64,000 bases of DNA from contig OY829542.1 of assembly GCA_963691705.1 (NCBI GenBank), forward strand, positions 42,839,105 to 42,903,104, in the 5' to 3' direction. The notes beneath the pieces are model-generated. The model saw only the letters and a list, made by a program, of their open reading frames with translations. It was not told the origin of the DNA and searched no databases. Made by a program: the position numbers and the translations under genes. Origin of the DNA: Viola odorata. Taxonomy: Eukaryota; Streptophyta; Magnoliopsida; Malpighiales; Violaceae. Positions 1 to 11,720 of the stretch are shown here, piece by piece (within the stretch, counting starts at the first letter, position 1; each line of letters opens with the position of its first letter).

Positions 1-219
1 GGTCTTATTTGCTGGTTCGAAAACCAGGTTGTTTCTAACAGCGGATGGTCCTTCTCCCAGGTCTGGGATAAGGGCCCGTTGCGGTGTCTGGAAACTATTT
101 TCTGGTTGCTGTTCTTCAGGAACAACCCTCTATTTTTTCATTTGCTTTCTGTACTGTATTTCTCTTCTTGTAATTTCTGGGTTGTACGGAAGCAATTCTG
201 AATTAGAGGACCTGGCCAT
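1..219 (-). pseudogene. gag N-terminus of Athila-like element H (truncated by window edge)
   Basis: Read on the minus strand, an ATG at 219 opens a frame of 29 codons beginning MARSSNSELLPYNPEI. This resembles the SELLPFDPEI-type start of Athila-lineage Gag proteins as I remember them. A TAG at 132-130 interrupts it, and the same frame then continues open to the window edge. The start lies about 30 bp inside a tRNA-Asp-type primer site (251-268), the normal place for gag. The rest of the element lies to the left, outside the window. The plus-strand ORF over the same bases is a shadow. Family assignment is from memory and moderate; the orientation is well supported by the primer site. Confidence 0.6.
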
Positions 220-250
220 ACACAAAGAAAAATCAATTAGTACCGATGAA

Positions 251-268
251 TCCTCGGCAACGGCGCCA
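251..268 (-). promoter_or_regulatory. Primer binding site, tRNA-Asp type
   Basis: On the minus strand this is TGGCGCCGTTGCCGAGGA, 17 of 18 bases complementary to the 3' end of plant tRNA-Asp (the expected site has GGGGA). It marks the border between the LTR on its right and the internal region on its left, so the element reads right to left. Confidence 0.85.
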
Positions 269-273
269 AAATT

Positions 274-1585
274 TGATGGTTGCCGAAACCGTCAAAAATA
301 AATAAGTACAATTTACCATGCACGAATTTGATTAAAAACTGTAGCAAGTGGTAAAAGGATCGTTCCACAGAGATTTCAGGACTAAATTAAATTCTTTGTA
401 ATGACTAGAAACGTAACGAGTGGTAAAAACCAATATTGACGTTGTTGTGAATAATTAAGAAATAGAAATAATAGAAAGCAATAAATGGGTAATATGTGTG
501 AAAACAGAGGTGATAAATTCCCAGTGAGGATTCTAATAAGCTCATGCACTAAATTAATTGATCATCGATTCAAGTATTTTCAAAACCAAACTTACAGGTG
601 GCTATAGAGATCAGGTTTCCACCTAGATGTCCTACTCTCTACCTATTCGAGATTCTTAAAGGTTTCCACCTATTAAGGTCCTTAATATATTTTATGGCCT
701 AAAGAAGTCATTCTATTAGGTCTAATAAAATAATCAAATAATTCTACTGTGAGAGACCTTCCCAGGTTCAGGAGAGAGAAGTGTCTACTCAAGTAAACCA
801 GACTCTAATTATTTTCCAATCTGATCCATTGATTAGTTGGTCACCTTCGTATCTCTTTCTACAGTGTAGACTACAAGGTATCAAGAGAAGACAGTAATCA
901 TGCAAATCCTAGTGTAGTTGATCAGGCTTCAATAGAAGTATGCATAAATTGACATTTAACTAAAAAAATTAGAGATGCAAGATGGGATTTAATAATTGCG
1001 TTTAGACCTCACAATCAATTAAGAATGGCGATGAATCCTCACAAGGAATAAAAGGGTTTAGACGATCATCATAAGAAATAAATAAATAAAATAGATGAAA
1101 GCATAAACTGGAATTTAATTAATTAAAGGAAAGAATTGCAAACAACGTTTTTGCTCCCTCTGTGGCTGCTGTTTCAGCGGAGAAGAAGAAGAAATATGTT
1201 CAGGAAAAGAAGAAGTAAGTAAGCGCAACCCCCTTTTTCCCTTAAATAATAATCCCTTAATTGTCTTTTTTTGAAATTCCAAAATAATAAAAGAATAATC
1301 TCTAAATAAAAATTGTTCAAATATCCTAACAGAAATGTCGGAGTATTTCTGTGGCAGTAGGACTTCTTGCTGGAATAGGAGATCAGCGGAAAGAAATCTT
1401 CTAGAAGAACAAGACAGCTGGCTTTCGCTGGAATCTCGGACCTTTCTTATTCCAGGCCTGGGATAAGAATGACTCTAAAACAAAACAACTCTATTCTTGG
1501 TTCTTTCAGCTCCTAATTGCATGATCTGCTTCTCAGCACCCATATATGCATAAAGGAGTACAAAAGACAAGGATTAGCAGTATCA
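274..1585 (-). repeat. LTR of Athila-like element H
   Basis: The left end (TGATGG) starts six bases beyond the primer site, as expected for the 3' end of a minus-strand LTR. The stretch after it holds the CTCTGTGGA-like motif seen near the end of element E's LTR. The right end is inferred from a TATCA at 1581-1585, which reads TGATA on the minus strand, a common LTR start in this window. No second copy is present to confirm it. No gene is seen. The 187 bp between this end and the next LTR hold nothing recognisable. Confidence 0.5.
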
Positions 1586-1772
1586 TCGTCCTAAAAAGGA
1601 AGGAAAGGACGATGAAAATAAGACATTTAACGCTCTAACCAGAGGGTAAAACATTCCATACAATATTATCTTTTGTACTTTATATGACGTATTGTTGCTA
1701 ACGAAGAAGAAATGTATGTGATTTTACTTTGTTAATTTTGTGACTTTTGAAATTTATTTCATTGTATTTCAT

Positions 1773-2253
1773 TGATAATACAAATAAGGCACCCTAGGTG
1801 TAATTACGATCTTTCATCACCAATGAGGGGGTCCCGGTATATGTACCTCCTAGTAAGACTATACATACTGGCTCCACCAGGTAAGTATATCACTTATACA
1901 ACATGCTAGGGAAACTATCGGGAAAAGGGACAGGTACCAGTAATGGTTGACCAAGCCCGAACGACACGTGTCCAAGGTGATCCACATGGCGAGGTTATAA
2001 ATACACCCCTATCACCCCTTCATGAATACATATACAAACACGCACACGTATACCAAAGCTCTGCGAAAATACCTACCTACACCCAATAGTTCTTCCTCAC
2101 TACATATTTTCATCATGCTTACTGACTTGATCTTCAAAGCTTCTACGCCGGAGACCCCCTCCTGAGTTTTGCAGGTGGCGTAGGAACAACGAGATAGTCC
2201 ACATCAGCATGCTAGATTATAAAATAGTCCTCACCTCAGATCGAGGACTATCA
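1773..2253 (+). repeat. 5' LTR of element A
   Basis: It starts TGATAATA and ends ACTATCA, 481 bp, with a TATA box at 1996-2003 and a primer-site-like stretch four bases after the end. Near its 3' end CTACGCC (2143-2149) can pair with GGCGTAG (2177-2183), and an inner GGAG/CTCC also pairs. The same hairpin arrangement recurs in the LTRs at 8707 and 11491. The start was chosen because all three LTRs then begin TGAT and have similar length. Confidence 0.6.
1996..2003 (+). promoter_or_regulatory. TATA box of LTR A
   Basis: TATAAATA about 250 bp before the LTR end; the likely promoter for element A. Confidence 0.6.
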
Positions 2254-2256
2254 AAT

Positions 2257-2274
2257 TAGTGCTTTTATTGAGAG
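2257..2274 (+). promoter_or_regulatory. Primer binding site of element A
   Basis: A degenerate form of the TGGTGCTTTCATTGAGAG motif seen intact at 9205 and nearly intact at 11979, four bases after the LTR end. I do not know which tRNA it pairs with. Confidence 0.5.
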
Positions 2275-2346
2275 TCTTGGATTGTTGAGTGAGTAAACCT
2301 TAATATCCAAGATCTCCAGTTCTTTTCTTCAAGATCTACTCTTCAA

Positions 2347-4011
2347 ATGGCGTCCAATCAAGATTTCTCGCCGATCCAGCCCACCAGCGGCTCCATCATG
2401 CCCATCTGTGACATACCGGTGATTCCAACATCGGTGACACCAGCATGAATGAGGTCGGTTCCAGTTAACCGCAAGTTTATCTTGTCCATAAGCCCAAACA
2501 TAAGCTTCCCAGCTACAACTCTGCCCGGACTGAGTATGGCCAACACAACGCCACCATCCATTAAATTCGTTGCCTCCCTGCATGGGAGAATGTACATCAT
2601 CATATCTATGCTCGCTAGCCTGATTCCTCAACCATTGGCTCATCTGCCAGCCCCACCACCATTATTCACTCATCCCCTAGTTGCGTCGCAGACATGGCAA
2701 CCATTCATTAGTAACGAGCCACTAGCTCCTAAGGTGTTTAATTTGGCCCCTGAAGGAAGTCAGTATCTCCTGCATGAAAACCTAGAGCAACCTGTTTTGC
2801 CGGTACTCCCGGTTGTAAATCCTCCAAGGGTAGAGGAAGGAGGGGTATTTGGATAACATGAATGAGGTTAGTGACCATGTAGCGTGGCACCGCGTGAGAA
2901 GGAACCCTCTACATCAGCATGCAAGGAGATCTGACGGTAGAAGGAGTATGGACAGATCACTAGCGATACACCAGCTTATGAGGGATTATCGACACTACGA
3001 TCGCGAATGAAATCCACGGGAGGAGGAGTTCGGATATTCCCGATCCATCTCACCCTGTTATCGGAGAGAGCAGGACGATGATCTGAAGCACCCGTTAACC
3101 TATCGGGTATGAAGGTATCAGGTCAGCAGACGGATCAAGCTTCCGATAAAAGTTTATGATGGTACCAAGGGTCCCGTTACCCACCTGAGTCGAGTAAAGG
3201 ATTATGTTAAGTTCCAAACACGAAAAGAAAAGGCGTTGTGTAAAATTTTCATCCTAACTCTGTCCAGAATTGCCAGAACCTAGTTTGAAAGATTACCGTT
3301 TGGCTTCATAGATAGCTTTGCACAGTTGGAGGAGAGGTTTCAGAGCAGATTTAACACATCTATCCCTATAAAGAAATCATCCGTAGCTCTATTTGATATA
3401 TGTTAGAAGCCAGGGGAATCTCTTAAGGGTTTCTGGATCGATTTAACATGGAGATGGCCATGACGCCAAATGTCACTGTAGATTTCGCAGTAGAAGTGTT
3501 GAAGAGAAACTATGGTTATGATAAATTGGAAGACACGTTGCTAGCAGATCCTCCGCAGACCTGGATCTTTTGCTGATCAAGGCTCACAACTATGCCAAAA
3601 TGGAAGAGACTGATTACCAACGAAGAACTCAAAAAGAATATGTGCCGCGAACATCAATAGAGAGGAGACCAGACCCCCGGAAGGGTAAGCAGACGCATTT
3701 TAAAGCCACACAACTGTTGATACCCCGGACTCAAATTTTGGTGATAATAGAGAATAGAAAATTTCCAATCCGGTATCATCCCTATAAATCAGACGCGTTT
3801 ATAGGGGCGTGCAGGGGTTTATTTTGCCATTTCCATAAGGCACGGGGTTACGGAACGGAAGAATGTAAGATGTTGAAAATGACCATTGAACAGTTGATTG
3901 AGGAAGGGTACTTAGGCGAGTACGCAGTTAAGGCAAGAGCGCGGGCCCCCGATAACCGATTGAATGTCAATCGGGAAGACAACATGAAAGTTATGCTTTC
4001 TAGCCCCCCTT
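2347..4011 (+). pseudogene. gag of element A
   Basis: Gag would build the virus-like particle. The frame opens at ATG 2347 (MASNQDFSP), meets TGA at 2446, and continues in frame to 2856. After frameshifts the capsid-like part is readable around 3120-3420, including IDSFAQLEERFQSRF, which matches B's IDSFAQLESKFRSRF. A zinc-knuckle-like stretch follows near 3820 (CHFHKARGYGTEEC). Multiple stops and shifts mean no functional product. The minus-strand ORFs at 2329-2643 are shadows. Confidence 0.75.
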
Positions 4012-4830
4012 GTGGCAGAGATGCGAAGGGATAAAGGTAAGGAAATATTGATGGCATCCACGAATAAATTCCTTATGATCAACTTAATAGCAGGAGGAAC
4101 TCAGTGCATCAAGGGACCCTCTACTAGTGGAAAGAGGAAACGGGATGAACGCTTACAAGAGGAAATTGGGTTTGGTTTGTTGGACCGAATGACCATATCA
4201 TTTTCAGAAGAGGATGAGCAGGGGGTGGTATATCCCCATAATGATGCATTAGTATTGACGGTAGTTATCTGTAATCATGGAGTAAGGAGGACTCTGGTAG
4301 ACAATGACAGTGCCATCAACTTATTGTCCCTTAATGCATACAAGTTGATGAAACGTCTAGAGTCGGAGTTGATCTCGTGTCAGAAGCTAATTATCGGAGT
4401 AGATGGTGTGCCTATTCCGATAGCAGGAATCACATTTTTGCCAATATTTTTTCTGAAGGACAGTTCCAAGAGGACAGAGCAACAATTGTTCATAGTAGTG
4501 GATTTGAATCTACCATATAATGTCATCTTGGGATAATCTTTTCTGAATGATTTCGGAGTCGTTATCTCTCAACGACACTTGAAGCTGAAGTATACCTCTT
4601 GGGATGGTGTCGTCATAATCAAAGGTGACCAAAAGCTAGCAGCGAAATGCTATCTTGTCATGACTGACAGAAGTTATGACCAATATGTCTACGTAGCCAC
4701 TGGCGCTTTGGATCAAAGAGATGAAAGGTGTACTCAATCGTTAGAGAAAATGGTTCCAGTTATGGTAGAAAGAGTTACAACCGGAAGTTTTTTGGTAAGC
4801 AAGAAACTCAGTCAAGAGGAGTGCAAGTAG
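4012..4830 (+). pseudogene. Aspartic protease region of element A
   Basis: Retroviral-type aspartic protease that would cut the polyprotein. The active-site motif is at 4300-4314 as DNDSA; element B has DNGSA at the same place, so the conserved glycine has changed to aspartate. The downstream flap-like GVDGVPIPIAGIT and the strand VVDLNLPYNVILG are shared with B. A TAA at 4534-4536 splits the frame, then 4579-4827 continues in the same frame. Inactive copy. Confidence 0.8.
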
Positions 4831-6215
4831 TTGACCCAGTTGCTGAACAAATGTAAAGGGGAATTTGCTTGGGTACCGTATGATATGCTGAGTATCCCCA
4901 GGGAAGTAACCGAACACCGGTTGAATGTCAATTCAGAAGCCAAGCCGGTCCAGCAGAAGCGTCGGGATTTTTCGAAGGAGAAGGCGGATGCAATGAAAAA
5001 GAGGTGGCCAAGCTCCTAAAGGCAAACTTCATTCAAGAAGTGCAATATCCGCCATGGCTAGCAAATCCGATTGTGGTCCCCAAGCCTAATGGAGAGTGAA
5101 GGATGTTCATTGAGTTCACAGACCTTAATGAAGCATGCCCAAAGGATTGCTACCTACTACCTCAGATAGAGTAGTTGGTTGATCAGACGACAGGATACGA
5201 GTACCTGAGTTCGCTTGATGCAAATTCGCGATATCATCAAATACCCATGGTAGTGGAAGATGAGGAAAAGATAGCTTTCATCACTCCGAAAGCCGCCTAT
5301 TGCTATCGAGCTATGCCATTCGGATTGAAGAACGCTAGAGCCACATTTCATAGAACCGCCAACAAAATATTTGAAGCTCAAATTGGCAGGAATTTGGAAG
5401 TGTATGTGGACGACATGTTGGTGAAAAGAAAGAGTTTTGAGTGCCACCTAGTGGATTTGGAGGAAGTGTTTGGAGTCATGCAACGGTATGACATGAAAGT
5501 CAATCCTAAGAAATGCATATTTGTATTTCAAACGGGAAAGTTCCTTGGATACATTGTCAGCTAGAAGGGGATTCAGCCTAACCCATCCAAACTAAAGGCG
5601 ATCCATGATATGATATCGCCAAGGAATGTTAAAGAAATTCAAAGGCTTACCAGACGAGTCATCGCTTTGAGCCGATTCATTTCCAAGCAAGGAGAGCGAT
5701 GCCTTCCATTTTAAAGCTAATTCGGAAGAAAGCCCTATTCGGTTGGACAAATGAATGTGAAGAAGCCTTTGTTAAGCTGAAGAAATATCTCACTTCCGAT
5801 TTATTGCTAACCCGACTGAAAGATGAAAATACTTTTTTTTTTGTATTTGGGTGTTGCTGATGAAGTAGTGAGTGTTGTTCTGGTACGTGATGAAGACGGT
5901 GTACATAGGCCAGTCTACTTCGTCAGTCACATTCTTAAAGATGCAGAGCTGAGGTACTGCGGCATTAAAAAAGTAGGATTTGCCTTGGTACAGGAAACCT
6001 GTAAGATGACGCGGTATTTTCAGGCGCACCCAGTAGTCGTCCTGACAAACCAGCCGCTGAGAAGATTTTTTAAAAGGCCAGAAACTTCCGGAAGAATGGT
6101 AACATGGGCCATTGAGCTTGAGCAGCATGGATTGCAGTATCGGTCTCGACCATCAATCAAGGCGAAAGCCTTAGTTGACTTCATAGCAGAATGCACCTTC
6201 ACAGATGAGTCGTTA
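4831..6215 (+). pseudogene. Reverse transcriptase and RNase H of element A
   Basis: RT copies element RNA into DNA; RNase H removes the template. The RT start (LLNKCKGEFAWVP), the fingers motif (LANPIVVPKP), the palm YVDD at 5403-5414 and the connection to the RNase H piece (5823-6200, FIAECTF end) are clear. Frameshifts occur near 5000 and 5700, and stops lie at 5097, 5172 and 5562. An A/T-rich change at about 5830 has damaged the first RNase H segment. Homologous throughout to 14700-16137 of element B. Confidence 0.85.
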
Positions 6216-6794
6216 CCTGAAATGTCAGTAGTAGAAATGGAAGAGGGAGATCGACCTTATCCCGAGACCTACCGCGATAAATGGGTCATCTTTGTTGATG
6301 GTGCCAAGAACCAAGAATCCGCTGGTGCTGGTATCATTGTTTCAGGACCCGACGAGATCAAGATGCGCTACGCCCTAAGAATCCTGAAGCCCTTGTCCAA
6401 CAATGCGGCTGAGTATGAAGCACTCTTAACTGGCTTGCGCATCGGAAGAAATCTGTGTGCTGAGGGAACCTATGACCATGGAATATTAGAAGTTCTGCAC
6501 TTGGTAATATACGGTGACTTAAAGTTAATTGTGGACCAGGTCAACGGTCATTCCCAAGCTAAAGATCCATCAATGTTACGGTATCTTGAGAAGGTGCAGA
6601 AGGAACTATCGAATATTAAGAAGAGAGGAATCCAAGTCAAGATTGAGCACATACCAAGAGAAGAAAACACAGAAGCAGATGAAATTGCAAAGCTGGCCGC
6701 TGATTTTAACGCTGTTATGTCGGTTGATGTCATGGTGGAAGAAATTACGGTGCCATATTTCATGGAAGAACAACTTACTCTATGCGTAAACTAA
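6216..6794 (+). pseudogene. Second, archaeal-like RNase H (aRNH) of element A
   Basis: A second RNase H domain follows the RT-linked one, the mark of the Tat lineage. Visible are the first catalytic Asp in VIFVDGAKN (about 6290), the Glu in NNAAEYEALLTGLRIG (about 6405-6450), the Asp in VIYGDLKLIVDQVNG (about 6510) and the end IPREENTEADEIAKLA. This domain is open without a stop, unlike element B's copy. The TAA at 6792-6794 ends the open frame. Confidence 0.8.
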
Positions 6795-8050
6795 GTAGGA
6801 GATGATTGGCGAGCCCCGGTAATCATCTCAAGCATGGCTTGTTACCGAAAGATATTGCTGAAAAGAAATAAGTACTCAAATGGGCCAGCAAATGCATATT
6901 CTACGATGGTGAGCTCATTCACCGATGTTTCTCCCATCTAGCAGCCAAATGTATACTAGAGACTAAAGGCCTCTACACTCTTCGAGAAATTCATGAAGGC
7001 GTTTGTGGAATGCATGTTTCCGGGAATACAATGGCCGCACAAGTGCTACAAAATGGGTTCTATTGGCCTACAATCCGGAAGGAGTGTGATAATTTTGTGA
7101 AGACATGCAGAAAATGCCAAGAATTTGCAAGGATCCCACAAGAGCTAGCTATAGAGATATCGACAGTGGTCAGCCCATGTCCGTTTGCCAAATGGGGGAT
7201 TGATATCTTAGGCCCCTTTTCGAAAATGTTCCGTCAGCTCAAGTTTGTCATTGTGGCGGTCGATTATTTTACAAAATGGGCTGAAGCGAAAGCTTTCCTT
7301 GTGATAACGACAGAAAATGCCTGACACTTCTTCAGACATCAAGTTTTCATGTGATTCGGTATTCTCCGGATCCTCATCAATGATAACGGAACACAGTTCA
7401 CCAGTGCCTATTTCTAGGAACGCTGTCGGGAACTAATAATTGAGCAAAGGTTCTCCTCTGTTTCTCACCCTCAAACAAATGGCCAGACAGAAGTTACCAA
7501 CCGGACCATTCAAGAAGAATTTAGAAGGTGCACGGAATAAATGGGTCGAAGAATTACTATACGTTATGTGGGCTTACCGGATGACCACCAAGATGAGTAC
7601 TGGGGAAACTCATTTGCGATGACCTATGACACTGAAGTTGTCACCCTAGTAGAAATTTGAGTTTTGAGCCTCCAAATTGAGTACTTCAATGAGGAACAGA
7701 ATGAAGATAGACTACGAGCACAACTTGACCTATTACCGGAACTACGAGAACAAGCAATCCTCAAAACAATCTACTATAAGCGTAAGATGGCCAAGTACCA
7801 CAATCGACGTATCAAAGAACAATTGCTAAAAATGGGAGACTTGGTACTACGCAATAAGAAAGCCACCGGTCAGTGCATGAGGAAACTCAGTCCCAACTAG
7901 GAAGGGCCCTATCGGGAGATCAGAGTTATCGAAAAATGAGCTTATCACTTAGAGGAAGTTAATGGTACTCCCTTACCTAACTCCTAGAATATTGCAAACT
8001 TAAAATTATATCATTCGAGAGTAGATGTATTACTTATATCCTCTATGTGA
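6795..8050 (+). pseudogene. Integrase of element A
   Basis: Integrase inserts the DNA copy. The zinc-binding HHCC region runs to CRKCQEF (about 7110-7130). The catalytic triad is complete in sequence: Asp at 7202-7204 (WGIDILG), Asp at 7382-7384 (NDNGTQF) and Glu at 7490-7492 (NGQTEV), spaced as in DD35E. A TGA at 7322-7324 lies 40 codons after the first Asp, exactly where element B also has TGA. Frameshifts follow at about 7500-7660. The C-terminal part (MGDLVLRNK, then a GPY motif) ends at TGA 8048-8050. Inactive. Confidence 0.85.
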
Positions 8051-8157
8051 ATAATAACACCATGGATGTAGGCTTTAACGCCGAACCATATTAAAAAACA
8101 TGCAAGTGCTTTTTATTTTATACAGATTAAAAAAACATGTACAATAAAAAATTAAGA

Positions 8158-8350
8158 ATCCGCCATAATCCATCGACGTCTTCCCAACAGACGTGTGAAT
8201 GGTAGCGGATCCTGATAATCAACTCGCCATAATCCATCGGCATCTTTCTAGCAGACATGTGAATGGTAGCAGATCTTGATAAATTTGAAGGGGGTATCAA
8301 CCATAACCCATCTCCGTCTTTTCAATAAGCGGATGAATGGTAGTAGATAC
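8158..8350 (+). repeat. Tandem array 1 of element A (about 65 bp, 3 copies)
   Basis: Three diverged copies starting near 8161, 8224 and 8299, each with an 'ATAACCCATC...GTGAATGGTAG' skeleton. It lies in the untranslated zone between pol and the expected 3' LTR. Confidence 0.7.
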
Positions 8351-8700
8351 TGACAACTTTATCGGCGACAACCCGATAAACCTATTGGGCTACTCAAGTG
8401 CTGCCTGGGTACGCTAATGACTTTATCAGCGAGAGCCTAATAAACCCAAGAAAGCCGCATACGCCCATTCCGATGGTAATCAAATGGTGGCACGACTTAG
8501 GGGTGAACAACTTTACCGGTGACACCTATTGGGCTACTCAGATGGTGTCTAGGTACGCTAACAACTTTATCAGCGAGAGCCTGATAAACCCAAGAAAGCC
8601 GCCAAAGCCCATTTCGGTGGTAATCAGACAGTGGCATGACTTAGGGGTGAACAACTTTATCGGTGACAACCCGATAAACCTATTAGGCTACTCAGGTGCT
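8351..8700 (+). repeat. Tandem array 2 of element A (about 150 bp, 2.3 copies)
   Basis: Copies begin at AACTTTATCGG (8351), AACTTTACCGG (8508) and AACTTTATCGG (8652). The ORF over this array is a by-product of the repeat and not a gene. Confidence 0.75.
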
Positions 8701-8706
8701 GCCTGG

Positions 8707-9202
8707 TGATAAATATAGTATACCCCCCAGGGCATTTTAGTCTTTACATGGGGTACTGTCATCCTCAACCACTGTAGCACCTACCCTGGCATCCTGCTCC
8801 CCCTGTTACCGGGGTGTGGTCGACGTCAACGAGGGGGCCCTATCCGATACGGTATGGCGCCTATTCCCACTCCTGGTAAGCAATAAGCGTTATCTAGAGA
8901 CTAGGGCGTTATTGTCCCTAGATACTGCCCTACCCTAGATAACGTCCCCCACTAAATGCCCTATAAATACCCCCTAGGTAGAAGGGAAGGGACTTTTGGG
9001 GGGCCACTCGCTAGAACTACTCTCTCTCTACTCTCTCTCTTACTCCTTAAAACTCCTATTTATCCTTCCATCTATCACTTATACTGACTTGAGCGTCGGG
9101 GACCCCCTCCGACGCCTTACAGGTGTAGCAGCGACGAGGAGGACCACCCCCTCAGAAGTGAAGATCTCTAGGATTCTCCCTACCCCAGGTACATATTTCT
9201 CA
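8707..9202 (+). repeat. Tat-type LTR A2
   Basis: 496 bp from TGATAAATA to TTTCTCA, with TATA at 8962-8969 and a perfect primer-site motif from 9205. It carries the R-region hairpin GCGTCGG (9093-9099) / CCGACGC (9109-9115), and an inverted repeat CGTTATCTAG (8888-8897) / CTAGATAACG (8935-8944) upstream of the TATA box. No other copy is in the window, so it is a solo or truncated LTR of a family related to A and B. Confidence 0.6.
8962..8969 (+). promoter_or_regulatory. TATA box of LTR A2
   Basis: TATAAATA, 18 bp after an inverted repeat of the GTTATC/GATAAC kind. Confidence 0.6.
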
Positions 9203-9204
9203 AA

Positions 9205-9222
9205 TGGTGCTTTCATTGAGAG
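9205..9222 (+). promoter_or_regulatory. Primer binding site after LTR A2
   Basis: TGGTGCTTTCATTGAGAG, two bases after the LTR end; the best preserved of the three copies of this motif. The matching tRNA is not identified. Confidence 0.6.
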
Positions 9223-11490
9223 CATTTAGATCATCAAGTGAGTCCTTTGAGATCTGAAGACTCTCCTCTCTCTCTATATACATATTTATTAATCTCCATC
9301 GTCGCTGCTAGTTTTTCTAGTTATGGGTTCATCACATGATTTAAGTCTTGCTTGGATCTGATGATATGAGTTTATATGATCATTCCATTGTTATACGGCA
9401 AAAAGATCAGATCTAGAAAGAAGAACAAGAATTGTGAAAACCATCATCATTGTTCACGAAATCCAAAATTAGAAAAGGAAAGCCAAGCTCCTTCATCATT
9501 CTTCTTCATTTATGTGCATCCACGACAAGCATAAGCTTCATCGTCGTTATTATCATTATCATACTCTTTTGGTGCCTTAGATGTTGGCCTTGATCTGATC
9601 TATTCATAATCACCCATGCTGTCCTCCATCTTGTCTCTTTCATCCTCACTGTCGGCGCTTAGCAAATGTTGCTGGAAAGGAGAAGATGAATAGTAAGTTG
9701 TGCCCAATTAATTATAATGGCGATTTGTGACGCAATCATAAATATTTTAAAGTATGATATTTGAGCTCCTGGGAAAAAGATGAAAGAATGAACAGTAGCT
9801 TCTGCGTTAACGACAGTTTCCGTGTTAACAACAGTTTCCACGTTATCAGAAGCTTCCTTGTTAACAGTCGTTCCACGTTATCAGAAGTTTCCGCGTTATC
9901 AGAAGCTTCCTTGGTAACAGTCTTTCCACGTTATCAGAAGTTTCCGCGTTAACAACAACTTCCGTGTTAACAGCCATTTTCCGTGTTAACAACAGTTTCC
10001 ACATTATCAGAAGCTTCCTTGTTAACAGTCTTTCCACGTTATCAGAAGTTTTTGCGTTATTAGAAGCTTCCATTAGCTTCTGTGTTAACAGTCGTTCCAT
10101 GTTATCAGAAGTTTCCGCGTTAACAGCAACTTCCGTGTTAACAACAGTTTCCACGTTATCAGAAGTTTCCTTGTTAACAGTCGTTCCACGTTATCAACAG
10201 TTTCCGCATTATCAGAAGCTTCCGTTATCTTCTGTGTTATCAGGAGTTCCACATTATCAGAAGTTTCCACGTTAACAGTAGCTACCGTGTTAACAACAGT
10301 TTTCGCGTTAATAGAAGCTTTCGCATGAGCAGTAGTTTCCGCATGAATAATATCTTCCGTGTGAATAGTAAAAGCTTTCACGTGAATGGATTGCTACCGA
10401 TGAACAGTACCTAGAATAGTGAAATGAGTAAACAGTATCAGGCTTGGAGAAAAATGCATTTCTGGCCAGTTATATAGGATTTCCCTGGAAAACTCATATC
10501 GTTTTCATACATGCTCAGAATTTTCTGTATGATAGCTCGATTTGAAGACAATCTCAAGTGCTACAATTCTTATAAAGACATATAAATGAAACACTGAAGT
10601 TATCTGACAGTTGTCAAGCCTCAAAGTGACATTACAGGTTTGGAAAAGGTTAAAAAATATAATCTACTTTGCTCTAATTTGCATATTATCATTCTGTCAT
10701 CGTGGGCATGGAAGAATTTTATGCCCACCAAATAAAATTCAAGAGTGCTGGTGAACAGTATGCTATCGGGAACAATAGGCTACCTGTGAACAATGCCAAC
10801 AGTATTCGGAAAAAAGAGGTTACAGGAAAAAGCTATCATTTTTACTACAAGTCCAGATTCTTCAGTTATCAATCTAAATTCTTCACCTACAGTCAAATTC
10901 CTCAACTACAGTCAGGTTACTGTCCGACTCTTTAAAATATCATTTGATTACAGTGCGACTTCTTCAACTACAACCTAATTTTCTGGCTACAGTCAGTCTA
11001 ATTATCCAGTAGTTATCTGGTTGTAGCCTAGTCCTACTTTATATCTGCTTATTTATCTATCATCAGTTTTCTGCCACTACTACGGTTATGAAATAAATGT
11101 TGATTCAGAATATTATCTATCGGGTGAATATCTACCCCGGATGAATATTTATATGATCTATCGGGTGAATATCTACCCCGTTTGAAAAGCCCTCATAATT
11201 TCATATAGCCATCCTCTCATCATCGCAAAGGTCTCCAATGATATGTCATTCTTCTTCGTAAATGCAAGGAAGTAAACGGGAATTAAACAACGGCTGAGTT
11301 CCTTGTTTATTCCCTTAAGGTATCACTGTTATCTTTAATATTATCATTTTTCTCCTTACCTTTATTTTTAATATCTTCATTATCCTTAACATTCTTAGAG
11401 GAATCTAACAAAAGTCAGCAAACTCTGTTAGTATATTTGTACAACTAACAATGCAGGTACTCAAATAGAGTACAAATTACTAATAACAAT
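9223..11490. other. Non-coding leader after LTR A2, with minisatellite and short repeats
   Basis: No Gag or Pol homology in any frame. It holds a polypyrimidine stretch near 9260, the 18-bp minisatellite, repeated 'CTTCAACTACAGTC' words near 10860-10980, and a 25-bp repeat copied at 11116-11140 and 11157-11181. The ORFs at 9761-10381 on both strands exist only because the repeat unit is a multiple of three. It may be the leader of a non-autonomous element or of one truncated by B's insertion. Confidence 0.5.
9796..10391 (+). repeat. 18-bp minisatellite, about 33 copies
   Basis: Units of 17-19 bp of the form NNGTTA[A/T]CA..AG..TTCC run without a gap. Two main variants (TTAACAACAG and TTATCAGAAG) alternate irregularly. 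The last few copies drift to GCATGAATA-type units. Confidence 0.85.
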
Positions 11491-11720
11491 TGATGAAACG
11501 ACCAAGGATACGTTCGTCATCTCACCCATGGACAAGGGCAGACCCCTGTAGACCTTGACTTACTCTGGCACCCGGTTGCCGCCCGCGATAAGCTGTGCAC
11601 CCTGGGATAGTCGACATCAGCCGGGGGGGGGGGGTCCCACATGGCGTCATCCTATCCTAGGAAGGCCGATAACATCACATAGGCGATATCTCGCCAGCGA
11701 TATCATATCTGGGGACCCAC

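Larger units (their letters stand above)
1773..8706 (+). mobile_element. Element A: decayed Tat-lineage Ty3/gypsy retrotransposon
   Basis: Order: LTR, primer site, gag, protease, RT, RNase H, second (archaeal-like) RNase H, integrase, tandem arrays. The dual RNase H and 3' arrays are typical of the Tat lineage. Many stops and frameshifts make it non-functional. No matching 3' LTR was found. The next LTR (8707-9202) follows the arrays directly, but its sequence differs from the 5' LTR, so the 3' end is either lost or replaced by a related element. Confidence 0.8.

Noticed and set aside
12..30. GGTTCGAA-containing stretch resembling a tRNA T-loop
   Set aside because: No cloverleaf can be built around it; it lies in the gag of element H.
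29..301. Plus-strand 90-codon ORF
   Set aside because: Opposite strand of the gag start, primer site and LTR border of element H.
8707..9202. Reading LTR A2 as the 3' LTR of element A
   Set aside because: Apart from general Tat LTR features (TGAT start, hairpin, primer motif) it does not match the 5' LTR at 1773-2253 closely enough; kept as a separate LTR.
8398..9229. ORFs of 103 and 77 codons after element A
   Set aside because: The first is produced by the tandem array, the second crosses LTR A2 and its primer site.
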